Shown: one piece after another, positions 47,867 through 61,439 of the stretch | How the letters are laid out: the number at the start of each line of letters is the position of its first letter | How positions within the stretch are numbered: the stretch's first letter is position 1 | Source of the DNA: Erinaceus europaeus | Taxonomy: Eukaryota > Chordata > Mammalia > Eulipotyphla > Erinaceidae | Assembly (NCBI RefSeq): GCF_950295315.1 | Contig: NC_080181.1 | Span: 35,555,375 to 35,619,374, forward strand | Direction of reading: 5' to 3' | Length of the DNA: 64,000 nt | The notes under the pieces: model-generated | Told to the model about the DNA's origin: nothing | The model's input: the letters and a program-made list of their open reading frames with translations, nothing else | Databases searched by the model: none | Made by a program: the position numbers and the translations under genes

Positions 47867-50490
47867 AAACATCCCTGGATTTATTTGATAAGGCGATATG
47901 ACCTGCCGAGTTTTGGATCCTCATTTTCCTGAGTATCACTCCTGGAGACAGTGTCATGACACGACACAAGGAGATCTCTGGTATCAGAGAGCGCCTGGAA
48001 CAGCAGCTGGGGCTCTAGTGCCAGGGCAGGAGCAACTTCCCATCCACCCTCCACGGAGTCCACCTGCCTGCATTTTGGTCCTTTTCCCTCCAAAAAAGAT
48101 TTTTCCCTTTTTTCACTGAGAAACAGGCAGCAGACTGGTTACCCAAGCAGGGGGAAAAAAAATAAAAAAGCCTTTTTTTTTTTTTTTTTTTTTAACCGTA
48201 CTGCATGACCATCTTCTGGGAAGTATAGGTTTTGAACCTGAAAACTCTGTCTGTCTGTCTGTGTCCTAGTCCACAGAAAGAGCCACTAGCCCAGCCAGAT
48301 GTCGTGCTCAGAATAGGGTGTTTTTGCCACTCATAGGCCTGCACAGTGCACTAGGGATTGGACAGCCTGAGACCCAAATGTTACATTGTAGATGGATTGT
48401 TTGCAGTTCTTGCTCCCCAGGACATTGGACAGTCTCAACTCCCCTACAGCCAGAAAAAAAGACTCTTGACAGCCTTAGAGCAAATGGAGTGGCAGGGAGA
48501 TGGGAGAGTGTTGCATGTGTGGGCTGCTCATGCCCAGGTGTCTGTGGGGGGCCATGGCAGAGGCTGTAAGGGGGCAAGGGGGCAGAAGGAGACTGGTTGA
48601 GAGGCAGACTGCAGGCAGGGGAGCCCCTGAGGGTTTGCAGTGCTGTGTGTGGGTGTGGTGGCAGGGGGTTAGGGCAGGTCCCCCTGCTGGATGGTGAGAT
48701 GGCAGCTGGGCTGGCCCAGGTAACCCAGGGCTGAAGGGAAGCAGCAGGGTGGCAGGAAAGTAGCGCAGGGAGGCACACAGTAGATGTTAGTTGGGGAGCT
48801 GGGGAACAGGGGGCAAGGGGAAAGAGGGCATCCTTGAGGAAGTGTCTGGTCTAGAGAGTGGGGGGAGCTGGAGGCATGGAAGGTCCCAGGAATCAGGGAC
48901 TGACAGGACCAGATACCTGCACCCACCCACTGGATAGAAGCTGCAGCAGCCAGAGCAGATGCCCAAAGTGAGTCCCTCTGAGGATGAGGAAGTTGAGGAG
49001 GAGGTGAAGGAAGAGGAGGAGGAGGAGGAGGAGGAGGAGGAGGAGGAGGGGAAGGAGGGCAGCTGTCAGTAGGCAATGGTATTAATAGAGGCCTCCACTA
49101 TGGAGGCATGTGTCCAGGCAGTCACCCACCCAACCTCAGGGGCAGCTCAGGGCACCCAGGGACCTGGTGTGGGTATCTCTGGGGGGGGGGGGACTGTCAG
49201 TCAGTCAGCAGGACTGTGTGTAAGTGCACATGGTGGGACAGGGGCCTGGCGGCCCTTGGCCCCCAGCCCTGGGCTGTCAGATGCCTGCCCCGTGGCCAGA
49301 CACCCCCCACTCTGCCCATAGCCCCTAGGCCCGGCCCACCTGCTCCTGTTTTGGCCTTGGGCTCTGGCTCTGGTGGCTGGCCACCACCAGTTTTGGCCTG
49401 GGGCTCTGTGTCTGGTGGCTGGCCACCACCCCTCAGGTCAAGTTAAGGTTCGGGGTCATGGCTGCTGGTCCACTGGATGGGCAGGGTCCCCGCTACCTAG
49501 TAACCGCAGGAGCCATCTGTGATGTCCTAGCCCCCGGCATTGTGTGCTGGCCACACTGGCACTGGGCAGCCCACCTGCCCTGCCACTAGGTCAGGCAGCA
49601 GCGCCCAGACGCCAGGGCCCTGGCACACAGGGACGGAAGGATAGGAAGACAGTGCTGACCGACGAGGGACCTCAGGGCTGGCAGCCAAGAGAAGAAAGAA
49701 GGAGGTGTACCCGGGATCCAGGGAGCCCAGGCCAGAGCTGCCTGCATGCCTGCCTGCCTTCCTGGATGTCTGTATGCTGCCTATGTCCAGGTAGGTTTCT
49801 CAGGTCCCCTCCACTCCTGTCCTCTCCTGTCCTCTCCTCTCCTCTCCATCCTTTCCCCTCTCCGCTCCTCTGCACCTTGCTTCTCTCCTCTTGTCTGTCC
49901 TCTCTTCCGGGTGCCCTGCTCACCAGCTCCAGCACTCGTGAAGGTTCTCCAGTGACCGCTGCTTGCAACCCCTTCCACCCCCTCCCTTCCCTGATGTGAC
50001 CCAGCTCACAGGGTCACCGGCTCACCCCACCCACACCCACACCCGCCAACACATTCCCTGGTTCAGCCCCACTGCCCTATTCAGCCGAACTGGCTCCTTT
50101 GCAACCTACCTGTGCAGCGTTGATTGTCTTCATCATTCAAGGAGAGACCTCCTTTTGTACTTAGCTTGGTTGACTGGTGGATGGATGGATGATGGATGGA
50201 TGGATGGATGGATGGATGGACACGTCAATGGATTGGTATTGTACAGGCAAAGCACCATCTATAGGGGTAGCTGAGACCGCTGGTTTCAGAGCTCTAGTCT
50301 GCTGTCAAATGTAAAGCATTAATTTATCAATAACAAAATTGAATAAGTACATAAATAAATAAATAAATATAAAAACTGGGTTAAAACATACATGGCGTCT
50401 TTGCCTTTCTGAATATGGTTGCTGTGAGGATCTTAACAAGGAAAGCAGTGTCCTGAGTAGCCCCTTGAAATAGTGGAATATTTCATTTTC

Positions 50491-50744
50491 CTTTCTTTTT
50501 CTTTTTCTTTTTCTTCTTTTACTTTCTATGTTCTTGATTATTTATTGGAATAAATGGTCAGGAGTTGAGAGGGAATGGAGGCACAGAGAGTTTGAGACAC
50601 AGAGAGACACCTGCAGCACTTCTGCACCACTTGTAAAGATTTCCACCGGCAGTTGGGGACCAGGGTCTTGAAGCCCAGTCCTCCTGCACTGTCACCTGAG
50701 TGCTTACCTGGGTGTGGCACCACCTGGTACCCTTGATGGGACAC
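50491..50744 (-). mobile_element. SINE-2, unit 15
   Basis: Right flank has A at marker 3282, the state of dimer member 2. Confidence 0.75.
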
Positions 50745-50876
50745 TTTTTTTTAGCAATAGAAAGAAATTCTCGTGGCAAGGTAATAAATAAATGAAGAAA
50801 TAAATAAAAGTGCATTGACATTAACTCAGTGGAAACACACAGGGACATATACATGTCTGCTACCTGTATTACTAAT

Positions 50877-51247
50877 TCATTTATTTATTGATTGCCTCAA
50901 GTGCTTATTGCCACAGCTCAGTGCCTGCGCCACCAATAATCCACAGCTCCTGCACTCCATATGTTCCCCTTTCGCTGCCCTTGTTGCTTGGTCACTGTGG
51001 TGGTGGTTATTGTTGTTGTTGTTGTTGTTGTTGTTGCTGTTGTTACTGACCTTGCATCTGACAGAGAAAAAAGGAGAGAGGAGGGGAAATACAGATTGGG
51101 GGCGAAAGATAGAGCCCCTAAACACCTGCTTCACCCCCTTAAGGCGACTTCCCTGCAGGTGGGGGTCTGGGGGCCAGACCCCAGATCCTCCCACCTGTCC
51201 CCTCTTTTCGCGAGCGCCACAAGCCCTTAACCCTCTGACACACCGCC
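50877..51247 (-). mobile_element. SINE-1, unit 16
   Basis: T at 26 with the GATTGGGGGCGAAAG variant, as in units 14 and 18. Confidence 0.75.
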
Positions 51248-53893
51248 AAACATCCCTGGATTTACTTGATAAGGCGATATGACCTGCCGAGTTTTGGATC
51301 CTCATTTTCCTGAGTATCACTCCTGGAGACAGTGTCATGACACGACACAAGGAGATCTCTGGTATCAGAGAGCGCCTGGAACAGCAGCTGGGGCTCTAGT
51401 GCCAGGGCAGGAGCAACTTCCCATCCACCCTCCACGGAGTCCACCTGCCTGCATTTTGGTCCTTTTCCCTCCAAAAAAGATTTTTCCCTTTTTTCACTGA
51501 GAAACAGGCAGCAGACTGGTTACCCAAGCAGGGGGAAAAAAAATAAAAAAGCCTTTTTTTTTTTTTTTTTTTAACCGTACTGCATGACCATCTTCTGGGA
51601 AGTATAGGTTTTGAACCTGAAAACTCTGTCTGTCTGTCTGTGTCCTAGTCCACAGAAAGAGCCACTAGCCCAGCCAGATGTCGTGCTCAGAATAGGGTGT
51701 TTTTGCCACTCATAGGCCTGCACAGTGCACTAGGGATTGGACAGCCTGAGACCCAAATGTTACATTGTAGATGGATTGTTTGCAGTTCTTGCTCCCCAGG
51801 ACATTGGACAGTCTCAACTCCCCTACAGCCAGAAAAAAAGACTCTTGACAGCCTTAGAGCAAATGGAGTGGCAGGGAGATGGGAGAGTGTTGCATGTGTG
51901 GGCTGCTCATGCCCAGGTGTCTGTGGGGGGCCATGGCAGAGGCTGTAAGGGGGCAAGGGGGCAGAAGGAGACTGGTTGAGAGGCAGACTGCAGGCAGGGG
52001 AGCCCCTGAGGGTTTGCAGTGCTGTGTGTGGGTGTGGTGGCAGGGGGTTAGGGCAGGTCCCCCTGCTGGATGGTGAGATGGCAGCTGGGCTGGCCCAGGT
52101 AACCCAGGGCTGAAGGGAAGCAGCAGGGTGGCAGGAAAGTAGCGCAGGGAGGCACACAGTAGATGTTAGTTGGGGAGCTGGGGAACAGGGGGCAAGGGGA
52201 AAGAGGGCATCCTTGAGGAAGTGTCTGGTCTAGAGAGTGGGGGGAGCTGGAGGCATGGAAGGTCCCAGGAATCAGGGACTGACAGGACCAGATACCTGCA
52301 CCCACCCACTGGATAGAAGCTGCAGCAGCCAGAGCAGATGCCCAAAGTGAGTCCCTCTGAGGATGAGGAAGTTGAGGAGGAGGTGAAGGAAGAGGAGGAG
52401 GAGGAGGAGGAGGAGGAGGAGGAGGAGGAGGAGGAGGGGAAGGAGGGCAGCTGTCAGTAGGCAATGGTATTAATAGAGGCCTCCACTATGGAGGCATGTG
52501 TCCAGGCAGTCACCCACCCAACCTCAGGGGCAGCTCAGGGCACCCAGGGACCTGGTGTGGGTATCTCTGGGGGGGGGGGACTGTCAGTCAGTCAGCAGGA
52601 CTGTGTGTAAGTGCACATGGTGGGACAGGGGCCTGGCGGCCCTTGGCCCCCAGCCCTGGGCTGTCAGATGCCTGCCCCGTGGCCAGACACCCCCCACTCT
52701 GCCCATAGCCCCTAGGCCCGGCCCACCTGCTCCTGTTTTGGCCTTGGGCTCTGGCTCTGGTGGCTGGCCACCACCAGTTTTGGCCTGGGGCTCTGTGTCT
52801 GGTGGCTGGCCACCACCCCTCAGGTCAAGTTAAGGTTCGGGGTCATGGCTGCTGGTCCACTGGATGGGCAGGGTCCCCGCTACCTAGCAACCGCAGGAGC
52901 CATCTGTGATGTTCTAGCCCCCGGCATTGTGTGCTGGCCACACCGGCACTGGGCAGCCCACCTGCCCTGCCACTAGGTCAGGCAGCAGCGCCCAGACGCC
53001 AGGGCCCTGGCACACAGGGACAGAAGGATAGGAAGACAGTGCTGACCGACGAGGGACCTCAGGGCTGGCAGCCAAGAGAAGAAAGAAGGAGGTGTACCCG
53101 GGATCCAGGGAGCCCAGGCCAGAGCTGCCTGCATGCCTGCCTGCCTTCCTGGATGTCTGTATGCTGCCTATGTCCAGGTAGGTTTCTCAGGTCCCCTCCA
53201 CTCCTGTCCTCTCCTGTCCTCTCCTCTCCTCTCCATCCTTTCCCCTCTCCGCTCCTCTGCACCTTGCTTCTCTCCTCTTGTCTGTCCTCTCTTCCGGGTG
53301 CCCTGCTCACCAGCTCCAGCACTCGTGAAGGTTCTCCAGTGACCGCTGCTTGCAACCCCTTCCACCCCCTCCCTTCCCTGATGTGACCCAGCTCACAGGG
53401 TCACCGGCTCACCCCACCCACACCCACACCCGCCAACACATTCCCTGGTTCAGCCCCACTGCCCTATTCAGCCGAACTGGCTCCTTTGCAACCTACCTGT
53501 GCAGCGTTGATTGTCTTCATCATTCAAGGAGAGACCTCCTTTTGTACTTAGCTTGGTTGACTGGTGGATGGATGGATGATGGATGGATGGATGGATGGAT
53601 GGATGGATGGATGGATGGATGGACACGTCAATGGATTGGTATTGTACAGGCAAAGCACCATCTATAGGGGTAGCTGAGACCGCTGGTTTCAGAGCTCTAG
53701 TCTGCTGTCAAATGTAAAGCATTAATTTATCAATAACAAAATTGAATAAGTACATAAATAAATAAATAAATATAAAAACTGGGTTAAAACATACATGGCG
53801 TCTTTGCCTTTCTGAATATGGTTGCTGTGAGGATCTTAACAAGGAAAGCAGTGTCCTGAGTAGCCCCTTGAAATAGTGGAATATTTCATTTTC

Positions 53894-54147
53894 CTTTCTT
53901 TTTCTTTTTCTTTTTCTTCTTTTACTTTCTATGTTCTTGATTATTTATTGGAATAAATGGTCAGGAGTTGAGAGGGAATGGAGGCACAGAGAGTTTGAGA
54001 CACAGAGAGACACCTGCAGCACTTCTGCACCACTTGTAAAGATTTCCACCGGCAGTTGGGGACCAGGGTCTTGAAGCCCAGTCCTCCTGCACTGTCACCT
54101 GAGTGCTTACCTGGGTGTGGCACCACCTGGTACCCTTGATGGGACAC
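53894..54147 (-). mobile_element. SINE-2, unit 16
   Basis: Right flank has G at marker 3282. Confidence 0.75.
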
Positions 54148-54279
54148 TTTTTTTTAGCAATGGAAAGAAATTCTCGTGGCAAGGTAATAAATAAATGAAG
54201 AAATAAATAAAAGTGCATTGACATTAACTCAGTGGAAACACACAGGGACATATACATGTCTGCTACCTGTATTACTAAT

Positions 54280-54651
54280 TCATTTATTTATTGATTGCCT
54301 CAAGGGCTTATTGCCACAGCTCAGTGCCTGCGCCACCAATAATCCACAGCTCCTGCACTCCATATGTTCCCCTTTCGCTGCCCTTGTTGCTTGGTCACTG
54401 TGGTGGTGGTTATTGTTGTTGTTGTTGTTGTTGTTGTTGCTGTTGTTACTGACCTTGCATCTGACAGAGAAAAAAGGAGAGAGGAGGGGAAATACAGAGT
54501 GGGGGGAGAAAGATAGAGCCCCTAAACACCTGCTTCACCCCCTTAAGGCGACTTCCCTGCAGGTGGGGGTCTGGGGGCCAGACCCCAGATCCTCCCACCT
54601 GTCCCCTCTTTTCGCGAGCGCCACAAGCCCTTAACCCTCTGACACACCGCC
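54280..54651 (-). mobile_element. SINE-1, unit 17
   Basis: Same variant set as the copy in unit 15. Confidence 0.75.
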
Positions 54652-57275
54652 AAACATCCCTGGATTTATTTGATAAGGCGATATGACCTGCCGAGTTTTG
54701 GATCCTCATTTTCCTGAGTATCACTCCTGGAGACAGTGTCATGACACGACACAAGGAGATCTCTGGTATCAGAGAGCGCCTGGAACAGCAGCTGGGGCTC
54801 TAGTGCCAGGGCAGGAGCAACTTCCCATCCACCCTCCACGGAGTCCACCTGCCTGCATTTTGGTCCTTTTCCCTCCAAAAAAGATTTTTCCCTTTTTTCA
54901 CTGAGAAACAGGCAGCAGACTGGTTACCCAAGCAGGGGGAAAAAAAATAAAAAAGCCTTTTTTTTTTTTTTTTTTTTTAACCGTACTGCATGACCATCTT
55001 CTGGGAAGTATAGGTTTTGAACCTGAAAACTCTGTCTGTCTGTCTGTGTCCTAGTCCACAGAAAGAGCCACTAGCCCAGCCAGATGTCGTGCTCAGAATA
55101 GGGTGTTTTTGCCACTCATAGGCCTGCACAGTGCACTAGGGATTGGACAGCCTGAGACCCAAATGTTACATTGTAGATGGATTGTTTGCAGTTCTTGCTC
55201 CCCAGGACATTGGACAGTCTCAACTCCCCTACAGCCAGAAAAAAAGACTCTTGACAGCCTTAGAGCAAATGGAGTGGCAGGGAGATGGGAGAGTGTTGCA
55301 TGTGTGGGCTGCTCATGCCCAGGTGTCTGTGGGGGGCCATGGCAGAGGCTGTAAGGGGGCAAGGGGGCAGAAGGAGACTGGTTGAGAGGCAGACTGCAGG
55401 CAGGGGAGCCCCTGAGGGTTTGCAGTGCTGTGTGTGGGTGTGGTGGCAGGGGGTTAGGGCAGGTCCCCCTGCTGGATGGTGAGATGGCAGCTGGGCTGGC
55501 CCAGGTAACCCAGGGCTGAAGGGAAGCAGCAGGGTGGCAGGAAAGTAGCGCAGGGAGGCACACAGTAGATGTTAGTTGGGGAGCTGGGGAACAGGGGGCA
55601 AGGGGAAAGAGGGCATCCTTGAGGAAGTGTCTGGTCTAGAGAGTGGGGGGAGCTGGAGGCATGGAAGGTCCCAGGAATCAGGGACTGACAGGACCAGATA
55701 CCTGCACCCACCCACTGGATAGAAGCTGCAGCAGCCAGAGCAGATGCCCAAAGTGAGTCCCTCTGAGGATGAGGAAGTTGAGGAGGAGGTGAAGGAAGAG
55801 GAGGAGGAGGAGGAGGAGGAGGAGGAGGAGGAGGGGAAGGAGGGCAGCTGTCAGTAGGCAATGGTATTAATAGAGGCCTCCACTATGGAGGCATGTGTCC
55901 AGGCAGTCACCCACCCAACCTCAGGGGCAGCTCAGGGCACCCAGGGACCTGGTGTGGGTATCTCTGGGGGGGGGGGGACTGTCAGTCAGTCAGCAGGACT
56001 GTGTGTAAGTGCACATGGTGGGACAGGGGCCTGGCGGCCCTTGGCCCCCAGCCCTGGGCTGTCAGATGCCTGCCCCGTGGCCAGACACCCCCCACTCTGC
56101 CCATAGCCCCTAGGCCCGGCCCACCTGCTCCTGTTTTGGCCTTGGGCTCTGGCTCTGGTGGCTGGCCACCACCAGTTTTGGCCTGGGGCTCTGTGTCTGG
56201 TGGCTGGCCACCACCCCTCAGGTCAAGTTAAGGTTCGGGGTCATGGCTGCTGGTCCACTGGATGGGCAGGGTCCCCGCTACCTAGTAACCGCAGGAGCCA
56301 TCTGTGATGTCCTAGCCCCCGGCATTGTGTGCTGGCCACACTGGCACTGGGCAGCCCACCTGCCCTGCCACTAGGTCAGGCAGCAGCGCCCAGACGCCAG
56401 GGCCCTGGCACACAGGGACGGAAGGATAGGAAGACAGTGCTGACCGACGAGGGACCTCAGGGCTGGCAGCCAAGAGAAGAAAGAAGGAGGTGTACCCGGG
56501 ATCCAGGGAGCCCAGGCCAGAGCTGCCTGCATGCCTGCCTGCCTTCCTGGATGTCTGTATGCTGCCTATGTCCAGGTAGGTTTCTCAGGTCCCCTCCACT
56601 CCTGTCCTCTCCTGTCCTCTCCTCTCCTCTCCATCCTTTCCCCTCTCCGCTCCTCTGCACCTTGCTTCTCTCCTCTTGTCTGTCCTCTCTTCCGGGTGCC
56701 CTGCTCACCAGCTCCAGCACTCGTGAAGGTTCTCCAGTGACCGCTGCTTGCAACCCCTTCCACCCCCTCCCTTCCCTGATGTGACCCAGCTCACAGGGTC
56801 ACCGGCTCACCCCACCCACACCCACACCCGCCAACACATTCCCTGGTTCAGCCCCACTGCCCTATTCAGCCGAACTGGCTCCTTTGCAACCTACCTGTGC
56901 AGCGTTGATTGTCTTCATCATTCAAGGAGAGACCTCCTTTTGTACTTAGCTTGGTTGACTGGTGGATGGATGGATGATGGATGGATGGATGGATGGATGG
57001 ATGGACACGTCAATGGATTGGTATTGTACAGGCAAAGCACCATCTATAGGGGTAGCTGAGACCGCTGGTTTCAGAGCTCTAGTCTGCTGTCAAATGTAAA
57101 GCATTAATTTATCAATAACAAAATTGAATAAGTACATAAATAAATAAATAAATATAAAAACTGGGTTAAAACATACATGGCGTCTTTGCCTTTCTGAATA
57201 TGGTTGCTGTGAGGATCTTAACAAGGAAAGCAGTGTCCTGAGTAGCCCCTTGAAATAGTGGAATATTTCATTTTC

Positions 57276-57529
57276 CTTTCTTTTTCTTTTTCTTTTTCTT
57301 CTTTTACTTTCTATGTTCTTGATTATTTATTGGAATAAATGGTCAGGAGTTGAGAGGGAATGGAGGCACAGAGAGTTTGAGACACAGAGAGACACCTGCA
57401 GCACTTCTGCACCACTTGTAAAGATTTCCACCGGCAGTTGGGGACCAGGGTCTTGAAGCCCAGTCCTCCTGCACTGTCACCTGAGTGCTTACCTGGGTGT
57501 GGCACCACCTGGTACCCTTGATGGGACAC
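57276..57529 (-). mobile_element. SINE-2, unit 17
   Basis: Right flank has A at marker 3282. Confidence 0.75.
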
Positions 57530-57661
57530 TTTTTTTTAGCAATAGAAAGAAATTCTCGTGGCAAGGTAATAAATAAATGAAGAAATAAATAAAAGTGCAT
57601 TGACATTAACTCAGTGGAAACACACAGGGACATATACATGTCTGCTACCTGTATTACTAAT

Positions 57662-58032
57662 TCATTTATTTATTGATTGCCTCAAGTGCTTATTGCCACA
57701 GCTCAGTGCCTGCGCCACCAATAATCCACAGCTCCTGCACTCCATATGTTCCCCTTTCGCTGCCCTTGTTGCTTGGTCACTGTGGTGGTGGTTATTGTTG
57801 TTGTTGTTGTTGTTGTTGTTGCTGTTGTTACTGACCTTGCATCTGACAGAGAAAAAAGGAGAGAGGAGGGGAAATACAGATTGGGGGCGAAAGATAGAGC
57901 CCCTAAACACCTGCTTCACCCCCTTAAGGCGACTTCCCTGCAGGTGGGGGTCTGGGGGCCAGACCCCAGATCCTCCCACCTGTCCCCTCTTTTCGCGAGC
58001 GCCACAAGCCCTTAACCCTCTGACACACCGCC
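57662..58032 (-). mobile_element. SINE-1, unit 18
   Basis: Same variant set as the copy in unit 16. Confidence 0.75.
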
Positions 58033-60681
58033 AAACATCCCTGGATTTACTTGATAAGGCGATATGACCTGCCGAGTTTTGGATCCTCATTTTCCTGAGT
58101 ATCACTCCTGGAGACAGTGTCATGACACGACACAAGGAGATCTCTGGTATCAGAGAGCGCCTGGAACAGCAGCTGGGGCTCTAGTGCCAGGGCAGGAGCA
58201 ACTTCCCATCCACCCTCCACGGAGTCCACCTGCCTGCATTTTGGTCCTTTTCCCTCCAAAAAAGATTTTTCCCTTTTTTCACTGAGAAACAGGCAGCAGA
58301 CTGGTTACCCAAGCAGGGGGAAAAAAAATAAAAAAGCCTTTTTTTTTTTTTTTTTTTAACCGTACTGCATGACCATCTTCTGGGAAGTATAGGTTTTGAA
58401 CCTGAAAACTCTGTCTGTCTGTCTGTGTCCTAGTCCACAGAAAGAGCCACTAGCCCAGCCAGATGTCGTGCTCAGAATAGGGTGTTTTTGCCACTCATAG
58501 GCCTGCACAGTGCACTAGGGATTGGACAGCCTGAGACCCAAATGTTACATTGTAGATGGATTGTTTGCAGTTCTTGCTCCCCAGGACATTGGACAGTCTC
58601 AACTCCCCTACAGCCAGAAAAAAAGACTCTTGACAGCCTTAGAGCAAATGGAGTGGCAGGGAGATGGGAGAGTGTTGCATGTGTGGGCTGCTCATGCCCA
58701 GGTGTCTGTGGGGGGCCATGGCAGAGGCTGTAAGGGGGCAAGGGGGCAGAAGGAGACTGGTTGAGAGGCAGACTGCAGGCAGGGGAGCCCCTGAGGGTTT
58801 GCAGTGCTGTGTGTGGGTGTGGTGGCAGGGGGTTAGGGCAGGTCCCCCTGCTGGATGGTGAGATGGCAGCTGGGCTGGCCCAGGTAACCCAGGGCTGAAG
58901 GGAAGCAGCAGGGTGGCAGGAAAGTAGCGCAGGGAGGCACACAGTAGATGTTAGTTGGGGAGCTGGGGAACAGGGGGCAAGGGGAAAGAGGGCATCCTTG
59001 AGGAAGTGTCTGGTCTAGAGAGTGGGGGGAGCTGGAGGCATGGAAGGTCCCAGGAATCAGGGACTGACAGGACCAGATACCTGCACCCACCCACTGGATA
59101 GAAGCTGCAGCAGCCAGAGCAGATGCCCAAAGTGAGTCCCTCTGAGGATGAGGAAGTTGAGGAGGAGGTGAAGGAAGAGGAGGAGGAGGAGGAGGAGGAG
59201 GAGGAGGAGGAGGAGGAGGAGGAGGGGAAGGAGGGCAGCTGTCAGTAGGCAATGGTATTAATAGAGGCCTCCACTATGGAGGCATGTGTCCAGGCAGTCA
59301 CCCACCCAACCTCAGGGGCAGCTCAGGGCACCCAGGGACCTGGTGTGGGTATCTCTGGGGGGGGGGGACTGTCAGTCAGTCAGCAGGACTGTGTGTAAGT
59401 GCACATGGTGGGACAGGGGCCTGGCGGCCCTTGGCCCCCAGCCCTGGGCTGTCAGATGCCTGCCCCGTGGCCAGACACCCCCCACTCTGCCCATAGCCCC
59501 TAGGCCCGGCCCACCTGCTCCTGTTTTGGCCTTGGGCTCTGGCTCTGGTGGCTGGCCACCACCAGTTTTGGCCTGGGGCTCTGTGTCTGGTGGCTGGCCA
59601 CCACCCCTCAGGTCAAGTTAAGGTTCGGGGTCATGGCTGCTGGTCCACTGGATGGGCAGGGTCCCCGCTACCTAGCAACCGCAGGAGCCATCTGTGATGT
59701 TCTAGCCCCCGGCATTGTGTGCTGGCCACACCGGCACTGGGCAGCCCACCTGCCCTGCCACTAGGTCAGGCAGCAGCGCCCAGACGCCAGGGCCCTGGCA
59801 CACAGGGACAGAAGGATAGGAAGACAGTGCTGACCGACGAGGGACCTCAGGGCTGGCAGCCAAGAGAAGAAAGAAGGAGGTGTACCCGGGATCCAGGGAG
59901 CCCAGGCCAGAGCTGCCTGCATGCCTGCCTGCCTTCCTGGATGTCTGTATGCTGCCTATGTCCAGGTAGGTTTCTCAGGTCCCCTCCACTCCTGTCCTCT
60001 CCTGTCCTCTCCTCTCCTCTCCATCCTTTCCCCTCTCCGCTCCTCTGCACCTTGCTTCTCTCCTCTTGTCTGTCCTCTCTTCCGGGTGCCCTGCTCACCA
60101 GCTCCAGCACTCGTGAAGGTTCTCCAGTGACCGCTGCTTGCAACCCCTTCCACCCCCTCCCTTCCCTGATGTGACCCAGCTCACAGGGTCACCGGCTCAC
60201 CCCACCCACACCCACACCCGCCAACACATTCCCTGGTTCAGCCCCACTGCCCTATTCAGCCGAACTGGCTCCTTTGCAACCTACCTGTGCAGCGTTGATT
60301 GTCTTCATCATTCAAGGAGAGACCTCCTTTTGTACTTAGCTTGGTTGACTGGTGGATGGATGGATGATGGATGGATGGATGGATGGATGGATGGATGGAT
60401 GGATGGATGGACACGTCAATGGATTGGTATTGTACAGGCAAAGCACCATCTATAGGGGTAGCTGAGACCGCTGGTTTCAGAGCTCTAGTCTGCTGTCAAA
60501 TGTAAAGCATTAATTTATCAATAACAAAATTGAATAAGTACATAAATAAATAAATAAATATAAAAACTGGGTTAAAACATACATGGCGTCTTTGCCTTTC
60601 TGAATATGGTTGCTGTGAGGATCTTAACAAGGAAAGCAGTGTCCTGAGTAGCCCCTTGAAATAGTGGAATATTTCATTTTC

Positions 60682-60935
60682 CTTTCTTTTTCTTTTTCTT
60701 TTTCTTCTTTTACTTTCTATGTTCTTGATTATTTATTGGAATAAATGGTCAGGAGTTGAGAGGGAATGGAGGCACAGAGAGTTTGAGACACAGAGAGACA
60801 CCTGCAGCACTTCTGCACCACTTGTAAAGATTTCCACCGGCAGTTGGGGACCAGGGTCTTGAAGCCCAGTCCTCCTGCACTGTCACCTGAGTGCTTACCT
60901 GGGTGTGGCACCACCTGGTACCCTTGATGGGACAC
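60682..60935 (-). mobile_element. SINE-2, unit 18 (last in window)
   Basis: Right flank has G at marker 3282. The partial unit 19 ends before its own copy would begin. Confidence 0.75.
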
Positions 60936-61067
60936 TTTTTTTTAGCAATGGAAAGAAATTCTCGTGGCAAGGTAATAAATAAATGAAGAAATAAATAAAA
61001 GTGCATTGACATTAACTCAGTGGAAACACACAGGGACATATACATGTCTGCTACCTGTATTACTAAT

Positions 61068-61439
61068 TCATTTATTTATTGATTGCCTCAAGGGCTTATT
61101 GCCACAGCTCAGTGCCTGCGCCACCAATAATCCACAGCTCCTGCACTCCATATGTTCCCCTTTCGCTGCCCTTGTTGCTTGGTCACTGTGGTGGTGGTTA
61201 TTGTTGTTGTTGTTGTTGTTGTTGTTGCTGTTGTTACTGACCTTGCATCTGACAGAGAAAAAAGGAGAGAGGAGGGGAAATACAGAGTGGGGGGAGAAAG
61301 ATAGAGCCCCTAAACACCTGCTTCACCCCCTTAAGGCGACTTCCCTGCAGGTGGGGGTCTGGGGGCCAGACCCCAGATCCTCCCACCTGTCCCCTCTTTT
61401 CGCGAGCGCCACAAGCCCTTAACCCTCTGACACACCGCC
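61068..61439 (-). mobile_element. SINE-1, unit 19
   Basis: Same variant set as the copies in units 15 and 17. Confidence 0.75.

Larger units (their letters stand above)
47495..50876 (+). repeat. Macrosatellite unit 15 (3,382 bp), dimer member 2
   Basis: Markers: 26 G; 268 G; 777 G; 390 T (shared with units 17 and 19 only); trio TTG; ATAAAAAC-type tail; 3282 A; T-run 21; (GAG)12; G-run 12; (GGAT)6. The TTG trio together with an ATAAAAAC tail occurs only in units 15 and 17, suggesting transfer of the tail from the neighbouring first member. Confidence 0.97.
50877..54279 (+). repeat. Macrosatellite unit 16 (3,403 bp), dimer member 1
   Basis: Markers: 26 T; 268 G; 777 G; trio CCA; 2033 T; ATAAAAAC-type tail; 3282 G; T-run 19; (GAG)15; G-run 11; (GGAT)10. 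Apart from one GAG repeat it matches unit 18 at every marker. Confidence 0.97.
54280..57661 (+). repeat. Macrosatellite unit 17 (3,382 bp), dimer member 2
   Basis: Markers: 26 G; 268 G; 777 G; 390 T; trio TTG; ATAAAAAC-type tail; 3282 A; T-run 21; (GAG)12; G-run 12; (GGAT)6. It is indistinguishable from unit 15 at every marker and has the same length. Confidence 0.97.
57662..61067 (+). repeat. Macrosatellite unit 18 (3,406 bp), dimer member 1
   Basis: Markers: 26 T; 268 G; 777 G; trio CCA; 2033 T; ATAAAAAC-type tail; 3282 G; T-run 19; (GAG)16; G-run 11; (GGAT)10. This is the longest complete unit, because the GAG and GGAT tracts are both at their maximum. Confidence 0.97.
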
